Origin: Calditrichia bacterium
GTDB lineage: Bacteria; Calditrichota; Calditrichia; RBG-13-44-9; J075
DNA length: 64,000 nt
Assembly (NCBI GenBank): GCA_028284445.1
Contig: JANQRS010000061.1
Span: 124,001-188,000, forward strand
Direction: 5' to 3'
Shown: piece by piece, positions 52,470 through 61,380 of the stretch
Layout of the letters: the number at the start of each line of letters is the position of its first letter
Numbering within the stretch: the first letter of the stretch is position 1
Notes under the pieces: model-generated
What the model saw: the letters and a program-made list of their open reading frames with translations, nothing else
Told to the model about the DNA's origin: nothing
The model's database searches: none
Position numbers and translations under genes: made by a program

Positions 52470-53822
52470 ATGACAAAATTGAGAATACACAAAAAGCAGT
52501 TGATGGCCTTGGGTTTCATCATGTCTATCCTTCTTGCCGCCGGGCTTATCGCCTGCGGTCAGGGTGATGCCAACGCCAAGACAAATCGAGTTGATGTCAG
52601 TCAGGCTGCCAATCAGCATGCCGAGATTCTCTCCAACGCATCCATGTCGAAAGCAACATCTGATCCGGCTGGAGATTGGCCACAGTGGCTCGGCCCGAAT
52701 CGCGATGCGATTGTTGGTGCCGGTGGCCTGTCTTTGCCTTGGGGCGACAATGGGCCGAAGGAACTTTGGCGGACGCCGATCGGCAGCGGTTTCTCCGCGA
52801 TTTCGGTAGCTGGCGGGGTTGCATATACCATGGAATCAGACGACGGGACCGAATACCTGATCGCTTTTGATCCGGCAAGTGGCAAGAAGATCTGGCGCTT
52901 TAAGACCGGCAGCGAATTCCCTGATCGCATGGGTGGTGACGGGCCACGCGCCACGCCGGTGATTGAAAACGGCCTTGTGTATACCTACAGTGCCTATGGC
53001 CAGGCGTTTGCAGTGAATGCCAGTGATGGCAAGTTGAAGTGGGCTGCTGACCTGGTTGACCTAGTTGGTGCAAAAGTGCCAAGATGGGGATTTTCAACCT
53101 CACCGCTGATCGAAGGTGACCTGGTGATTCTGGAAGCCGGTGGCGGCAGCGGAAAGTCGATGGTTGCCTTGAACAAGAATAGCGGTGACATCGTTTGGAC
53201 AGCCGGTACTGATCGCGTTGGTTATTCTTCACCGATCGCGGTAACCATTAACGGCGTTCGTCAAATTATTTGCTTTACCGGTTCCAAGCTGGTGTCGCTT
53301 TCCCCCAAAGATGGCAGCCTCTATTGGGAAGAAGAATGGCGTACTTCATATGACGTCAATTCAGCCACCCCGATGTTCATTGCTCCGGATAAAATTTTTA
53401 TCTCTTCCGAATATGATGTCGGTGCCGGATTATTCCAGGTTAGTGGAAATGCCTCCGGTCTGAGTAGCAAGCGACTTTGGAAGACCCGTGACATGAAAAA
53501 CAAGATGGCTACTTCGGTATTGAAGGATGGTCATATTTTTGGGTTTGACGGCAAAACGCTTCGTTGTATTGATGTGGCCAATGCCGAGACAAAATGGCGC
53601 GCCCGCGGATACGGAGAAGGTACGCTGATGATTGCCGGCGATTATATTCTCGCCCTGAGCGATCGCGGAAAATTGGGGCTGATTGAAGCAACAACTTCCG
53701 CTTTTAATGAATTGGGCACTGTTCAAGCGTTGCAAGGCAAGTGCTGGACAATTCCGACCCTAAGTAACGGTATCCTTTTTCTGCGAAACGAAAGAGAAAT
53801 GGTTGCCTACGATTTACGTTAA
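52470..53822 (+). CDS. PQQ-binding-like beta-propeller lipoprotein (copy 2)
   Basis: 450 residues. The signal ends in a lipobox (LAAGLIAC). The mature protein starts with DWPQWLGPNRDAIVG and continues through propeller blades (TEYLIAFDPASGKKIWRFKT, SGDIVWTAGTDRVGYSSPIA, LRCIDVANAETKWRARG), collinear with the protein at 51071. The family motif and repeats show an outer-membrane or periplasmic beta-propeller. The two copies differ in length and in loop residues, so they are not a recent duplicate. The start of the TonB receptor gene follows 35 bases later, pointing to a functional link with substrate uptake. Function otherwise unknown. Confidence 0.85.
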   Translation: MTKLRIHKKQLMALGFIMSILLAAGLIACGQGDANAKTNRVDVSQAANQHAEILSNASMSKATSDPAGDWPQWLGPNRDAIVGAGGLSLPWGDNGPKELWRTPIGSGFSAISVAGGVAYTMESDDGTEYLIAFDPASGKKIWRFKTGSEFPDRMGGDGPRATPVIENGLVYTYSAYGQAFAVNASDGKLKWAADLVDLVGAKVPRWGFSTSPLIEGDLVILEAGGGSGKSMVALNKNSGDIVWTAGTDRVGYSSPIAVTINGVRQIICFTGSKLVSLSPKDGSLYWEEEWRTSYDVNSATPMFIAPDKIFISSEYDVGAGLFQVSGNASGLSSKRLWKTRDMKNKMATSVLKDGHIFGFDGKTLRCIDVANAETKWRARGYGEGTLMIAGDYILALSDRGKLGLIEATTSAFNELGTVQALQGKCWTIPTLSNGILFLRNEREMVAYDLR

Positions 53823-53857
53823 CTGCAAAGAAAAGATGTTGAAGAGGAGACTTCTGG

Positions 53858-55990
53858 ATGATTTTTCGTAAGGGTATGATTGTTGGGATGCTGCTACTTA
53901 TGGTAAGCAGCATGGGGTACAGTCAGGATCCGGTGCCGGAATACGCCCTTGATGATTCCGTTTTGATTATCGGGGTGCGTGAAAATGAGGTTGCGACATA
54001 CAATACTATCGCGACCAAACTGCCGGTGCCAATTAAATCAACGCCGCTAAGTGTCAGTGCCATTACCGGTCTTATCAATACACAACAACGTAACGTGATA
54101 TTAAGCGATGCCCTGCGGAACGCCAGTGGCGTGAATATTCAGAGCGAAAATGGGGTTCTGGATTACTATTTTATTCGCGGTTTTAACTCGCTTGAAAACG
54201 GTCTGGTGATGACGGACGGTACACCGGAGCCGGAAGCGACTTTTTACGATATGTATAATGTTGACCGGGTAGAGTTGATGAAGGGCAGCGGCACTTTCCT
54301 CTACGGCGGTAATCCGCTGTCAGGAACGGTAAATCTGGTTCGCAAGCAGCCGCTCTTCCGAAATTTTGCTTCGGCAAATCTGTCCTTTGGACACTTTAGC
54401 ACCTGGCGTACGACTGTAGATGCCGGCTTCAGCGATGAACAGCAGCGCTATGCCGGTCGCCTGAATGGCCTTTTTCAGCGTTCCGATGGCTATCGCGATG
54501 GCCGTGAAAACGACGGGTTTGCCGTCAACCCAACTTTTAGCTGGCGTATCGACAATAATGCCATTCTGAATCTAGATGTCGAATATGTACAGAGCAACTA
54601 TACCCCGGACGCTGGCGTACCGGTACATTTCGACATTACCGGGCAGCGCGCACCGATTTTAGCGGATGTTGATCGCGAAATGACCTTTCAACAGACCACT
54701 GACGCATCCGAGCAGACCTTGATGCGAGCCCGCTTGCATTACAGCCGTCGCTTTGGCGATAACCTGGTGCTTCGCGAGAAGTTCTACTTCACGGACCTCG
54801 ATTGGGTATCCGGCGGCACTTTGTTGAATGGCGCCTTTAGCTCTAGTGGCTTTGATGTGGTTCGTCGCTCGTTTTCGGATCTAGATGACAAACAGACACT
54901 GATTGGTAACCAGATCGAGTTTCTGTTTAACCAGACCGGTGATCAATATATATTGAATATTATGGCCGGGTTTGAGGTGAACCGTCTTGAAGATAAATTT
55001 CAGCTTGAATTCAGGGAAGGTACTACCGTTTCATTGCAATCGCCGGAAACAGTTGTTGATCCCGGAAACGGTCTGACACAGTTCCTCAGTGAGGTTGACG
55101 GCAGCAGCACCGTGCTTGCGCCTTACATCCTGAATCGCCTCAGTATCGGCAAGAATATCCAGGTCTTTGGCGGTGGACGCTTTGACTTTGTGAACTACAC
55201 CGATACCAGAACTGACGGCAGCTTGAGCCCTATTGGTTTCTTTTCGACCGATACGGAAACAGATCGCTCGTTCAGTGAATTCAGTCCAATGGCCGGTGTT
55301 GTAATTACACCTGTGGCAACCACTTCCTTGTATGCCAATTTTGGCCGTGGTTTTGCGCCGCCATCTTCCCAGGTGGCCGGGGATGCCGAGCCGGAAGAGA
55401 GTCAGCAAATCGAAGTTGGTCTCAAGCAGCAATTTCTCGATGATAAAGTCAGTGCGACAATTGCCTGGTTTGATCTGGAGAAGAAAAACATACCGATTCT
55501 TGACCAGACCGGTATGTCACGTCAGATTGGCACCCAAACCTCCGACGGGCTGGAAATTGAGGTGGCAGCGCGGCCCGGCGCCGGCTTTACAATCCTCGGT
55601 AGCTACAGTTTGTTGAATGCGGAGCTGAAAGAGTTCACTGAATTCGATAGTTTCGCCCAGTCGATCGCAGATCGCAGCGGAAACCGTCCGGCATTTACCC
55701 CCGATAATATTGCCAACGTTTGGGTATCCAAGCAGTTTACCAATGGCTTTGGTGTTGGTGGTGGATTTCGCTATCTGAGCGATCAGTTTATTGCCGCAGA
55801 TAATGTGTTTGAGATAGATGGTTATGTAGCTGCGGATGCAGTACTCTTCTATTCGGCTGAACAATGGACCGTTCGTGTCAACGGCAAGAATTTGAATGAT
55901 GCCAGCTATGAAACGCGTGGATTTGGGGCGAGCTCCGTAATCCCGGCGAATCCACTGGCCATTTTTGGAAGTCTGCAATTTAATTTGTAA
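53858..55990 (+). CDS. TonB-dependent siderophore-type receptor
   Basis: 710 residues with a signal peptide (GMLLLMVSSMGYSQ) and GAGGAG at 8 bases. The plug (~45-190) has the features of the siderophore receptor group: LSVSAITGLINTQQ, NASGVNIQSENGVLDYYFIR, VELMKGSGTFLYGGNPLSG. The 22-strand barrel ends with FGSLQFNL. There is no carboxypeptidase-like N-terminal domain, unlike the receptors at 29294 and 34716. Such receptors import ferric siderophores or cobalamin-like ligands using TonB/ExbBD energy. The downstream DUF3311/symporter pair and the NRPS genes beyond are suggestive but do not prove siderophore use. A 14-bp perfect hairpin follows. Confidence 0.9.
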   Translation: MIFRKGMIVGMLLLMVSSMGYSQDPVPEYALDDSVLIIGVRENEVATYNTIATKLPVPIKSTPLSVSAITGLINTQQRNVILSDALRNASGVNIQSENGVLDYYFIRGFNSLENGLVMTDGTPEPEATFYDMYNVDRVELMKGSGTFLYGGNPLSGTVNLVRKQPLFRNFASANLSFGHFSTWRTTVDAGFSDEQQRYAGRLNGLFQRSDGYRDGRENDGFAVNPTFSWRIDNNAILNLDVEYVQSNYTPDAGVPVHFDITGQRAPILADVDREMTFQQTTDASEQTLMRARLHYSRRFGDNLVLREKFYFTDLDWVSGGTLLNGAFSSSGFDVVRRSFSDLDDKQTLIGNQIEFLFNQTGDQYILNIMAGFEVNRLEDKFQLEFREGTTVSLQSPETVVDPGNGLTQFLSEVDGSSTVLAPYILNRLSIGKNIQVFGGGRFDFVNYTDTRTDGSLSPIGFFSTDTETDRSFSEFSPMAGVVITPVATTSLYANFGRGFAPPSSQVAGDAEPEESQQIEVGLKQQFLDDKVSATIAWFDLEKKNIPILDQTGMSRQIGTQTSDGLEIEVAARPGAGFTILGSYSLLNAELKEFTEFDSFAQSIADRSGNRPAFTPDNIANVWVSKQFTNGFGVGGGFRYLSDQFIAADNVFEIDGYVAADAVLFYSAEQWTVRVNGKNLNDASYETRGFGASSVIPANPLAIFGSLQFNL

Positions 55991-56029
55991 TCTCATCGCG
56001 ATTACCGATTGCAAATCCTGAAATTTTGT

Positions 56030-56061
56030 GATGCCTTGTTACCGGCAGGTAACAAGGCATC
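56030..56061. terminator. 14-bp perfect inverted repeat after the siderophore-type receptor
   Basis: GATGCCTTGTTACC, loop GGCA, GGTAACAAGGCATC. It lies 40 bases after the receptor stop. A T-rich stretch does not directly follow, so it may be a rho-assisted terminator or protective stem. Confidence 0.65.
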
Positions 56062-56096
56062 TGCTTAAAATATCCGCTTACTACGGAGACACCTGC

Positions 56097-56327
56097 ATGA
56101 AATCGCTGCCGCCTGCTGTTGTCTATCTCGTGCTTCTCGCCGTTTACATCCTTCACAATGATCTCTGGCTCTGGTCGGATAGCAGCCTCTTCATGGGCCT
56201 GCCGGTCGGGTTGACCTATCACATCGCCTATAGCCTCTTCGCAACGGTGCTCATGTATGTGATTGTGCGATTTGCCTGGCCGGCTCACCTCGATGCCGAG
56301 GAAGCAGGGGAGGGGCGGCATGATTAA
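56097..56327 (+). CDS. DUF3311-like small membrane protein (symporter accessory)
   Basis: A 76-residue protein with two hydrophobic spans (VVYLVLLAVYIL and LTYHIAYSLFATVLMYVIVRF). GGAG lies 8 bases before the ATG; a start at 56028 would add residues without membrane character and overlap the hairpin. DUF3311 proteins are small membrane partners encoded directly upstream of sodium:solute symporters. Here the stop overlaps the symporter start by 8 bases, a hallmark of translational coupling. Acidic residues at the C-terminus (LDAEEAGEGRHD) would lie in the cytoplasm. Confidence 0.8.
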   Translation: MKSLPPAVVYLVLLAVYILHNDLWLWSDSSLFMGLPVGLTYHIAYSLFATVLMYVIVRFAWPAHLDAEEAGEGRHD

Positions 56328-57804
56328 AATCATCATCTTTTCATATCTGGCCCTGGTTGTTTTGATCGGCACCCTCAGCAACAAATTTTTTCGAGGCACC
56401 GGTGAGGATTATTTTGTCGCCAGCCGCAGCATCGGCCCCTTCGTGCTTTTGATGTCGCTCTTTGGTACGCAGATGACGGCATTTTCTATCCTTGGCGCTT
56501 CCGGTGAATCATATCACCGCGGCATCGGGGTTTTTGGACTGATGGCATCTTCTTCAGCCCTGGTTGTACCGGTGATTTTCTTCTTTATCGGCACCCGGCT
56601 TTGGGCGGTGGGGAAGCGATTCGGCTACGTCACCCAGGTGCAATATTTTCGCGATCGCTGGCAATCCGACGCCCTTGGTTCGCTCTTGTTTGTGGTGCTT
56701 GTCACGCTGATGATACCATACCTATTGATAGGCGTAATGGGTGGTTCACTTACCCTGAGCAATATGACCAATGGGGATATACCTGCCTGGGCCGGTGGTT
56801 TGCTGGTTTGCGGTGTGGTTTACCTGTATATATGGTTCGGCGGGATGCGCGGGACGGCTTGGGTGAATACCTTTCAGACGCTGGTGTTTATGATCCTGGG
56901 TGCGACTGCCTACTTCGTTATTGTCAGGAAGCTCGGTGGATTGGATACCGTGATGCAGACCGTGGCAGAGAATAACCCGGAGTTGTTAATCCGCGGTGAA
57001 CGCATCAACTTCTGGAAAATGTTGACCTACACCTGTATCCCGCTCTCTGCTGCGATGTTTCCGCATCTTTTCATGCATTGGCTATCGGCGCGAAGTGCCA
57101 AGGCATTCAAAGTGCCGATCATTTTCTACCCGATCTGTATCGTTATCGTCTGGGTGCCTAGTGTCTTGCTTGGGGTGATGGGAACTATCGATTTTGCCGG
57201 ATTGCAGGGACCGGCAGCCAATTCCGTATTGATCGATATGGTCGCGCGTTATGCCCCCGGCGTGTTGGGGGGACTTCTCGCGGCGGGCGTGTTCGCGGCC
57301 ATTATGTCATCGCTCGATTCGCAGTCGCTGTCAATGGGGACGATGTTTACCCAGGATATTGTTCGCCATTTTGGCAATCAGGAGATGAGCGAAAAGCGCC
57401 AGGTCTTACTGGGACGGCTGTTTGTATTGGCCATTCTATTGGTCACTTATGCGCTGGCCCAGGTGGCCAATCGCAGCATCTTCTCCCTGGCGGTCTGGTC
57501 GTTTTCAGGATTTGCCGCCCTGCTGCCGCTGGTCGTCGCGGCATTATTTTGGAAGCGCAGCAACAGTACCGGTGCCTTTGCGTCGATCATTACAGTGGCG
57601 GTGCTCTGGGCTTATTTCTTTATCAGCGCTTCGGACGTGCCCGGTTATACCGTCGGCGGTCTGGGCATTATGCCGGTGGCGGTGATGCTTATTGCCTCCA
57701 GCGCCGCCATGATAATTGGATCATTGGTCGGGAAGCCACTGGAGAAGGCAATTGTTTCCAGGTTCTTCCCTGATCAGGTTCATTCCGTGAATTCCCCTCA
57801 TTAA
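56320..57804 (+). CDS. Sodium:solute symporter family protein
   Basis: 494 residues from the ATG at 56320, which overlaps the DUF3311 gene and has GGAGG upstream. About 13 membrane spans; motifs of the SSS/SLC5 family include GTGEDYFVASRSIGPFVLLM, SILGASGESYHRGIG and VFAAIMSSLDSQSLSMGTM. The family imports organic solutes such as carboxylates, sugars, amino acids or pantothenate with sodium. The substrate is not readable. It shares an operon with the DUF3311 gene, and a glycosyltransferase gene starts 11 bases after its stop, so that gene may be cotranscribed. Confidence 0.93.
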   Translation: MIKIIIFSYLALVVLIGTLSNKFFRGTGEDYFVASRSIGPFVLLMSLFGTQMTAFSILGASGESYHRGIGVFGLMASSSALVVPVIFFFIGTRLWAVGKRFGYVTQVQYFRDRWQSDALGSLLFVVLVTLMIPYLLIGVMGGSLTLSNMTNGDIPAWAGGLLVCGVVYLYIWFGGMRGTAWVNTFQTLVFMILGATAYFVIVRKLGGLDTVMQTVAENNPELLIRGERINFWKMLTYTCIPLSAAMFPHLFMHWLSARSAKAFKVPIIFYPICIVIVWVPSVLLGVMGTIDFAGLQGPAANSVLIDMVARYAPGVLGGLLAAGVFAAIMSSLDSQSLSMGTMFTQDIVRHFGNQEMSEKRQVLLGRLFVLAILLVTYALAQVANRSIFSLAVWSFSGFAALLPLVVAALFWKRSNSTGAFASIITVAVLWAYFFISASDVPGYTVGGLGIMPVAVMLIASSAAMIIGSLVGKPLEKAIVSRFFPDQVHSVNSPH

Positions 57805-57815
57805 AGGTCAAAACG

Positions 57816-59102
57816 ATGAGAATTGCATATATAGCTGCCGGTGCAGCAGGGATGTACTGCGGAAGCTGTCTGCGTGACAATGCCCTGGCTGCCGCTCTCC
57901 AGCAACAAGGTCACGATGTGGCCTTAATTCCAACTTACACGCCACTGCGGACGGATGATGTCTCGGTCAGTATCGATCGAATTTTCTATAATGGCATTGG
58001 TGTGTATCTACAGCAGAAATCCTCGCTTTTCAGGAAGGGAAGCCGTTTCTTTGATCGGATGTTGAACAGTCGCCGGGTGATCAACATGCTTGCCAGAACG
58101 GATTCTTCGACCAATGCCCGAGACCTCGGCGCTTTAACGGTATCGGTCTTGCGCGGTGAAGATGGAAATCAAAGGCGTGAGCTTTATAAGCTCGTAGAAT
58201 GGCTTCGGGATGAGTATAAACCTGAACTGGTACAGATTACCAATTCCATGCTTGCCGGAATGATTCGCGAAATCAAATCGGCACTGAACGTGCCGGTGCT
58301 CTGTGCAATGCAGGGGGAAGATATTTTCCTTGATGAACTGATTGAACCTTACAAGACCGAGGCGATGACCCTGCTAAAAGAGCGTATCAACGACGCCGAC
58401 GGACTGATTGCAACCAGCCAGTATTACGCCGACTACATGGCCGGCTATCTTGACACCCCGAGGGAGCGAATTCATGCGGTGCCAATCGGAATCAATATCG
58501 ACGGCCATGGTCAAGAGCTCCGGACAGCCGGGGACGGCCCCTTTGTGATTGGTTACCTTGCTCGCATTTGTCCGGAAAAAGGGTTGCACCTCCTGGTAGA
58601 TGCTTTCCTGAAATTGGTTGAAGATCTCGGTGCGGATAACATACGCCTTCGCATCGCGGGCTATCTGTCGCAGCGCGATCACGACTATTATGAATCGATC
58701 AAAAAGCATGTTCGTGATCAGGGGTTGGCCGCCAATGTTGACTTTGTTGGTGAGGTTGACCGGCAAGAGAAAATAGCTTTCCTCAATTCCCTGCATCTTC
58801 TTTCTGTTCCTACCGTTTATGTCGAACCCAAGGGGCTATTTGCCCTGGAGGCTATGGCAAATGCCACGCCGATAGTTCAGCCCAATCATGGCTCTTTCCC
58901 CGAAATAATTGAAGCAACCGGTGGCGGCATTCTCTGTGAGCCCAATTCCCCGGAAGAATTGGCGCGTGCGATTCGAAGTTTAGTGGATCAACCGGATAAG
59001 AGAAAACAGTTAGGCGAAATCGGAAAAGCCAGTGTTCATGAGAAGTTTACTAACTTTCACATGGCAAATTCGACGCTGGATGTCTACAACTCCTACCTGT
59101 AA
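57816..59102 (+). CDS. Glycosyltransferase family 4 protein
   Basis: 428 residues, cytoplasmic GT-B fold. The N-terminal GAAGMYCGSCLRDNALAAAL (a Gly/Cys-rich loop typical of one GT4 subfamily) is followed by an alternating alpha/beta N-domain. The C-domain carries FVIGYLARICPEKGLHLLVD (~residue 245) and the donor-binding PTVYVEPKGLFALEAMA ... PIVQPNHGSFPEII (~residue 330-370). GT4 enzymes transfer hexose residues from activated donors to lipids, glycans or proteins. It lies directly downstream of the symporter gene (11 bases) and upstream of the NRPS cluster after a 341-base gap. The donor and acceptor are unknown. Confidence 0.93.
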   Translation: MRIAYIAAGAAGMYCGSCLRDNALAAALQQQGHDVALIPTYTPLRTDDVSVSIDRIFYNGIGVYLQQKSSLFRKGSRFFDRMLNSRRVINMLARTDSSTNARDLGALTVSVLRGEDGNQRRELYKLVEWLRDEYKPELVQITNSMLAGMIREIKSALNVPVLCAMQGEDIFLDELIEPYKTEAMTLLKERINDADGLIATSQYYADYMAGYLDTPRERIHAVPIGINIDGHGQELRTAGDGPFVIGYLARICPEKGLHLLVDAFLKLVEDLGADNIRLRIAGYLSQRDHDYYESIKKHVRDQGLAANVDFVGEVDRQEKIAFLNSLHLLSVPTVYVEPKGLFALEAMANATPIVQPNHGSFPEIIEATGGGILCEPNSPEELARAIRSLVDQPDKRKQLGEIGKASVHEKFTNFHMANSTLDVYNSYL

Positions 59103-59443
59103 ACGGCAAAGCTGCCGGTACCAAAATGATTTTGATTCTATGTGATAACTATCAAAGAAAATAGAGGTTAAGGGACTAAAATAGTTTATCACAAATTTGT
59201 AACAAAAAGATCACAAAGATAGCTTTTTCCGGAAAATCTCAGACAATTTAGATCAATCCCGGCCTCATCTAACGGAAATCTCTCCTGCAGTCTCTACGGA
59301 TACTTCATCTGTAATTTTGCATACCCTATTAGCCATCTGCGGTTGATTTAAAGATTCGTGTTCTTATCCCGACAATTTGTGTTACCAAATAAAAGGATTT
59401 AATGGCATAAAAGGACTTATTAAACATTGGAGACGTTCTACTT
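59103..59443. other. Intergenic region before the NRPS genes
   Basis: 341 AT-rich bases with only a small CGGCA/TGCCG stem near 59104-59118 and no gene. The NRPS promoter is probably here, but I could not place −35/−10 boxes reliably. Confidence 0.4.
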
Positions 59444-61324
59444 ATGAACCATGTAGAACAAATCAACATGCATCGGGGCATGAGGAACAGCGAAGGGGCT
59501 GGGGATAGCACAATGGTCACCCTTCATGGCGCGTTTGAAACGCAGGCGGAGAAAACGCCGGATCGAATCGCCATTAAGTTTGATCATCAAGAACTTTCCT
59601 ATCGCGAGCTCAACGAAAAAGCCGATTGTCTGGCTGCTGTTTTACGTGCCAGCGGTGTTCAGCAAGAAGACATCGTTGCAATTTGCCTGGAACGCTCATT
59701 TGACATGGTGGTTGCTGTTCTTGGCATTGCCAAGGCCGGGGCTGCCTACCTGGCGATCGACCCCTCGTACCCGCAATCTCGTATAGACTTTATGCTGCAA
59801 GATGCTGGCACCCGTTTACTGATTACACATTCACAATTGGCCGGCCATTTGATTGGACACGATTTGCAGCGTGTCGAGCTGGATAAGCCGCTACCGATGC
59901 CAACGCCTTCGGAATATACGTCGGCAGTTGTCACTCCCAACAATCTTGCATATGTCATCTACACGTCTGGCTCGACAGGTATGCCCAAAGGCGTCTTGAT
60001 TGAGCATCGTGGAATTTGCAATGCCATTCAGGCACATTTGGATCAACTGGACGTCTCCTCAGAGACGCGTTTTTTGCAATTTGCCTCTTTGAGTTTCGAT
60101 GCCTCGTTGATTGAAATCTTTACCCCGCTTTGGCTGGGAGGAACGCTGATCATGGCATCGCGGGAGGTGTTGCTGGATGAGTATCGTCTGGCTGCTCTGG
60201 TCGCCGCGGAAGAAATCACTGCTGCGATTTTACCACCATCGATGTTAAAAGTGATCGACGTAGAATCCCTCGCCAACGTCAACGTACTTTTGTCGGTGGG
60301 TGAAGTGTGTTCGCCGGAATTGGCGAGACGCTGGTATGAAGGCCGGGATTTTTATAACGGGTATGGCCCCTCGGAAAATTCGGTCTGCACGACATTGTTT
60401 GTTGTGCGAGACGCCTATGAGGAATCTGTGCCGATTGGTAAGCCGATTCAAAACTCGCAAATTTATCTGCTCAACGGCGACCTGAAACAAGTCAGCCCGG
60501 GAGAGGTAGGTGAGATTTATATTGGCGGCGCCGGCCTTGCTCGCGGATACCTGAATCGGCCCGATCTGACTGCAGAGAAATTTGTTTCCAATCCGCTTGA
60601 CAGCTCAGGCAAGAGCCGCTTGTATAAAACCGGCGACCTGGCCCGTGAGCTGTCGGATGGTAACTTGCTGTTTGTTGGACGGGTTGATCATCAGGTCAAG
60701 ATCCGTGGACAGCGGGTCGAGCTTGAGGAGATCGATCGGGCGGTGACGTCGCATATCAATATATCGGACGCTGCTGTTATCGTTCGGAAGGATAGTCAGG
60801 GAGCTGATTTGCTCGTGGCGTACCTGTCCGGCACGTCCACTCTCGATGAAGAGGGGTTGCGAACAAGCATGCGCCAAACATTGCCGGAATATATGATTCC
60901 GGCTCGCTTCGTTCTGCTTGAGAAGCTGCCATTGACGCATAACGGCAAAATTGATCGTAAAGCTTTACAGCAGATGCCGCTTGATAGCGAGGAGGCTGCT
61001 CCGAGCGGGGAAGCTAGCGGCAGTCATGTCAGCTGGTTGTCCAAAACGGTCCGGGAAATCCTGGGATTGTCACGCGTCGACATTGATCAAAGCATCTTCA
61101 ACGCCGGTGCCAATTCCCTGCATGTCACTCAACTTGTATCGCGGATACGCGGGCAGTATAAGATTGATCTGACCCTGAATACTGTTTTTCGCCAACCCAC
61201 CGTGAAAGGGCTGGCAGCTTGTATTGGCGAGCAAATGGCATCGAAAAACGAGCCTGTAAATTCCCGAACGGCGTTACCTTCAATAAAAAGAGTATCTCGT
61301 GAGGCTGTTCGCCTGAAGCGCTAA
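59444..61324 (+). CDS. NRPS adenylation-thiolation (A-T) protein
   Basis: 626 residues. The adenylation domain (~25-520) has core motifs LSYRELNEKAD, YTSGSTGMPKG (A3, ~171), SFDASLIEIF (A4, ~217), NGYGPSENS (A5), GEIYIGGAGLARGY, LYKTGDLAR (A7), GRVDHQVKIRGQRVE (A8) and NGKIDRKAL (A10, ~500). The Asp of FDAS is present, indicating an alpha-amino acid substrate; the eyeballed ten-residue code D-A-I-I-L-V-G-V-C-K fits no residue I know. The thiolation domain (~535-610) has GANSLH with the phosphopantetheine Ser (~558). As a free-standing A-T protein it likely loads the first residue for the C-A protein encoded 56 bases downstream. GGAG lies 11 bases before the ATG. Confidence 0.95.
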   Translation: MNHVEQINMHRGMRNSEGAGDSTMVTLHGAFETQAEKTPDRIAIKFDHQELSYRELNEKADCLAAVLRASGVQQEDIVAICLERSFDMVVAVLGIAKAGAAYLAIDPSYPQSRIDFMLQDAGTRLLITHSQLAGHLIGHDLQRVELDKPLPMPTPSEYTSAVVTPNNLAYVIYTSGSTGMPKGVLIEHRGICNAIQAHLDQLDVSSETRFLQFASLSFDASLIEIFTPLWLGGTLIMASREVLLDEYRLAALVAAEEITAAILPPSMLKVIDVESLANVNVLLSVGEVCSPELARRWYEGRDFYNGYGPSENSVCTTLFVVRDAYEESVPIGKPIQNSQIYLLNGDLKQVSPGEVGEIYIGGAGLARGYLNRPDLTAEKFVSNPLDSSGKSRLYKTGDLARELSDGNLLFVGRVDHQVKIRGQRVELEEIDRAVTSHINISDAAVIVRKDSQGADLLVAYLSGTSTLDEEGLRTSMRQTLPEYMIPARFVLLEKLPLTHNGKIDRKALQQMPLDSEEAAPSGEASGSHVSWLSKTVREILGLSRVDIDQSIFNAGANSLHVTQLVSRIRGQYKIDLTLNTVFRQPTVKGLAACIGEQMASKNEPVNSRTALPSIKRVSREAVRLKR

Positions 61325-61380
61325 GCGCGCACCTAATGAATTGACGATTTATCAACGATTTTGAGCCCGGTCTATCGAAA

